Positions 31,454-33,519 of a DNA stretch of 33,519 nt are shown here, piece by piece. Position 1 is the stretch's first letter, and each line of letters begins with the position of its first letter. A program made the translations under genes and the position numbers. The notes under the pieces were generated by a model, which had not been told where the DNA came from, did not search any database, and saw only the letters and a program-made list of their open reading frames with translations. Source of the stretch: an uncultured Bacillota bacterium (GTDB lineage Bacteria; Bacillota_I; Bacilli_A; Erysipelotrichales; Coprobacillaceae); contig CASETM010000102.1 in the NCBI GenBank assembly GCA_949290865.1, positions 1 to 33,519 on the forward strand, given 5' to 3'.

Positions 31454-33127
31454 ATGATCGTCTCGGCTGCTTTGACCCAGCTGACACCTAAAGCTATTGG
31501 ATGGCTGACTGACGACATACTCAATGTCAATGGTGTTTCCTTTGATAAGATCATTCCATTTCTGGTTTTGATCCTGGTCGTTAATGTTGTCAATGAACTA
31601 ATCAAGATCATCCGCAGGGTCATGGTAGAAGATGTTGCCACCAGAACCGAAAAAAAAGCACGTGGCATGGTCATCCAGTCATTGCTGATGGCACCTTTAT
31701 CCTATTTTAGAAAAAATATGACCGGAAATATTCACGGTCGTCTTAATCGCTGTCTTGATGGAACGATCAAGCTAGAAAAACTGTTATTTATGGACTTCGC
31801 TCCTGCAGTTTTTAACAGTCTGGCAGCGGTTGTCACCTTTTTTACAACTTTACCTGTTACGCTGGCACTGCCAATGCTGCTTGTCGTGCCAATCGGTATT
31901 TCGATCGTCATGAAACAGATCAGCAGTCAAAAAGGCATTCGTGTTCAGCTGCTGGAAAGCAAATCAGAAATTGATGGTACGATTGTTGAACTGATCAATG
32001 GCATCGAAGTCATCAGGATCTGTGACAGTGTTGATTTTGAAATCTGCCGTTTTGATGATAAATCAGAATTCTTAAGAAAAAAAGAAATGAATCATCACAA
32101 GGCCATGGCCTTCTATGACTGTCTGAAATTTATCAATCAGGCTGTATTCACTGTTTTGATCATTGGGATTTCCACATATCTAGCAACACAGCATATCATT
32201 ACTGTCGGAAGTGTCTTGACCGCTTATCTGTGTTTCAATCAGCTGATCAAGCCACTGGAAGAACTGCATAGAATTTTTGATGAGGTTGCTGAATGTACGG
32301 TACTTGCTGAAGACTTTTTTGATATGGTCGAAATTCCCCATGATTTTTCTTATCATGTCGATCAGCCTCAATGCAGTCAAAATGATTCGCATCTGATCAT
32401 TAAGATCAGTAATCTGAATTTCTATTATCCTGAAGATAAAAAGCATCTTATTTTAGATCATTTTAATCTGAACATTGAAAAAGGCATGTATCTCGGAATT
32501 GCTGGACCTTCAGGCTGTGGGAAATCATCACTGATCAAATCCATCTGTAAACTGGAACAGTCCGCTGGTCATATTTCTCTGGATGATATTGAGATCGAAT
32601 ATCTTACCCGAAAGGAAATTTCTGAAATACTGGCTCTAGTTCCACAGAATCCATTTTTAATTGCCGGAACGATTTATGAAAATATTGTCTACGGTGTGGA
32701 TCGTGATGTAACCAGAGAAGAAGTCGAAGAAGCCGCCAGAAAAGCCTATATTCTTGACTATATCAACAGTCTTCCTGAAAGGTTTGATTTTATGGTTTCT
32801 GAAGGTGGCAATAACCTGTCTGGGGGGCAGCGTCAAAGAATTGCTATTGCCAGAATTTTTTTGAGAAAGCCAAAAATACTGATTCTTGATGAAGCGACTT
32901 CGGCACTGGATAATACTTCAGAAAAACATATCCAGATGGAAATAGAGAAACTGCAGAAAGAAAACAATACAACAATCATTGCCATTGCGCATCGTCTAAC
33001 AACATTGAAAAACTGTGATCGTATTATTGTCTTGAATAATGGAATCATTGAACAGGATGGTCAGTTTGATGAACTTGTTGAAAAAGAAGGTATTTTTTCA
33101 GACATGTATTATGGTCGATTAAAATAA
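31454..33127 (+). CDS. ABC exporter half-transporter (fused permease and ATPase); true 5' end probably at 31360
   Basis: The open frame from the first ATG gives 557 aa: a permease of about 300 residues, then an ATPase with Walker A GPSGCGKSS (351-359), Q-loop VPQNPF, signature LSGGQ (455-459), Walker B ILILDE (475-480) and switch H513. It should work as a dimer, substrate unknown. The ATG lies inside the first membrane helix, so the real start must be upstream. The same frame extends back over RLLDNRQKLRFLIIIVIM to a stop at 31361. A TTG at 31360 with AGAAAGG before it would supply the start, but it is one base out of frame, separated by nine A. Either slippage on the A tract or an indel is involved. 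Confidence 0.8.
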   Translation: MIVSAALTQLTPKAIGWLTDDILNVNGVSFDKIIPFLVLILVVNVVNELIKIIRRVMVEDVATRTEKKARGMVIQSLLMAPLSYFRKNMTGNIHGRLNRCLDGTIKLEKLLFMDFAPAVFNSLAAVVTFFTTLPVTLALPMLLVVPIGISIVMKQISSQKGIRVQLLESKSEIDGTIVELINGIEVIRICDSVDFEICRFDDKSEFLRKKEMNHHKAMAFYDCLKFINQAVFTVLIIGISTYLATQHIITVGSVLTAYLCFNQLIKPLEELHRIFDEVAECTVLAEDFFDMVEIPHDFSYHVDQPQCSQNDSHLIIKISNLNFYYPEDKKHLILDHFNLNIEKGMYLGIAGPSGCGKSSLIKSICKLEQSAGHISLDDIEIEYLTRKEISEILALVPQNPFLIAGTIYENIVYGVDRDVTREEVEEAARKAYILDYINSLPERFDFMVSEGGNNLSGGQRQRIAIARIFLRKPKILILDEATSALDNTSEKHIQMEIEKLQKENNTTIIAIAHRLTTLKNCDRIIVLNNGIIEQDGQFDELVEKEGIFSDMYYGRLK

Positions 33128-33155
33128 AGAAGGGGCTGTAACGAAATAACTTTTT

Positions 33156-33187
33156 AAAGAGCTGATTTTGTTTCAGCTCTTTTCTTT
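33156..33187 (+). terminator. Terminator-like hairpin after the ABC exporter
   Basis: AAAGAGCTGA/TCAGCTCTTT, 10-bp stem, 7-nt loop, then TTTCTTTTTC. It may belong to the insertion sequence end rather than to the host operon. Confidence 0.65.
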
Positions 33188-33334
33188 TTCTGCTTTTAGG
33201 CAATAAAAAAACATCTTTTCTCTTTTTCTGGTATCAAGATGCAGTATTTTATTTATTTTTATTCTTTTTTACCTGTTTTTGGGCGCAATGTCCCTATATC
33301 GCTCAAAATCTGTTTTTTTCACGGGCATATCTTT

Positions 33335-33519
33335 TTAATTGACAAGCGATTTCTCTCTTTCTTCCTTTTCTTTCTTCAGGCGATATTTATGATATTTCTT
33401 TAAATTATAGCCTAAACACACAATAAGAAATTCCATTTTTGCATTTTTCAGCCCTCTTCTCGTGAATCTTGTGAATTTCATATCCTGTTTGATTACCCCA
33501 AATGCTCCTTCAGCCTGTA
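33335..33519 (-). CDS. IS1182-family transposase, C-terminal part
   Basis: The last 60 residues of a transposase, truncated by the window edge (first complete codon at 33517). The sequence starts QAEGAFGVIKQDMKFTRF, with the Glu expected to be the third acid of the DDE catalytic triad (DDE_Tnp_1_6 type), followed by RRGLKNAKMEFLIVCLGYNL and a lysine-rich end (KYHKYRLKKEKEE). This fits IS1182-like elements of Bacillota. Stop TAA at 33335-33337. Whether the full gene is intact cannot be judged. Confidence 0.85.
   Translation of the reverse strand, partial: QAEGAFGVIKQDMKFTRFTRRGLKNAKMEFLIVCLGYNLKKYHKYRLKKEKEEREKSLVN

Larger units (their letters stand above)
33131..33519. mobile_element. End of an IS1182-like insertion sequence (continues beyond window)
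   Basis: The last 390 bases carry the 3' end of a transposase gene and its flank. The boundary is placed near 33131, at GGGGCTGTAACGAAAT, because this resembles terminal sequences of such elements and lies four bases after the ABC exporter stop codon. A 10-bp hairpin (AAAGAGCTGA/TCAGCTCTTT, 33156-33182) with a T-rich tail lies just inside and can terminate transcription from the exporter. The boundary is inferred, as the other end is not in the window. No other gene is seen at 33128-33334. Confidence 0.55.

Noticed and set aside
1-33519. CRISPR array, prophage or restriction system
   Set aside because: No regularly spaced repeats, phage structural genes or nuclease/methylase pairs for DNA were seen; the methyltransferases present are RNA enzymes.

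Overview
The window looks like ordinary chromosome from a low-GC, spore-forming Bacillota bacterium. The support is AT-rich DNA with GGAGG-type ribosome sites, three T-box riboswitches, an SspI-like small acid-soluble spore protein, a BspA-like surface protein and a two-subunit ThrE exporter. Erysipelotrichia or a neighbouring gut lineage is my guess; no rRNA or other decisive marker is present.

Layout. 1-2300: the 5' end of a DAHP synthase gene (minus) behind a phenylalanine-type T-box, a 71-aa unknown gene, an exonuclease-BRCT protein (minus), and a tRNA-Leu(CAA) with its own promoter and terminator. 2300-7700: a surface-protein operon (113-aa unknown gene plus a 1092-aa LRR/Cys-rich surface protein), about 1 kb without an intact gene that looks decayed, and a lipoprotein. 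7800-10200: a tightly overlapping plus-strand trio, HD hydrolase / RsmF-like RNA methyltransferase / HD hydrolase. 10150-12900: minus operon thyA-folA-plsC-alpha/beta hydrolase. 13100-15530: minus group ROK kinase / TIM-barrel protein / short-chain dehydrogenase. 15600-16600: a lysophospholipase-like hydrolase (plus). 16600-19650: rluB-type pseudouridine synthase, a zinc-ribbon protein, then T-box-controlled thrS, which lacks a TGS domain. 19750-22150: thrE split in two genes plus tmcAL (plus). 22150-22820: a LytTR regulator with a degenerate receiver. 22900-28990: pheS-pheT behind a Phe T-box, with a YgjP-type peptidase / P1-family peptidase / SpoU methyltransferase operon upstream of it. 29000-31340: sspI, a pair of unknown membrane proteins, and a TPR/SEC-C protein. 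31360-33127: an ABC exporter whose 5' end is out of frame at an A9 tract. 33130-33519: the 3' end of an IS1182-like transposase gene cut by the window edge.

How the parts fit. Phenylalanine supply (aroF) and phenylalanine charging (pheST) carry the same apparent UUC specifier, so both should respond to uncharged tRNA-Phe; thrS responds to tRNA-Thr. thyA-folA is the usual dTMP/folate pair. RNA modification and translation genes (RsmF-like, RluB-like, TmcAL, SpoU, ThrS, PheST) are over-represented. I found no CRISPR array, prophage or obvious defence system. The least explained parts are the decayed region at 6.4-7.05 kb, the unknown membrane pair at 29.2-30.5 kb, the unknown gene coupled to the surface protein, the receiver without its phospho-acceptor, and the poly-A frame break in the ABC exporter.
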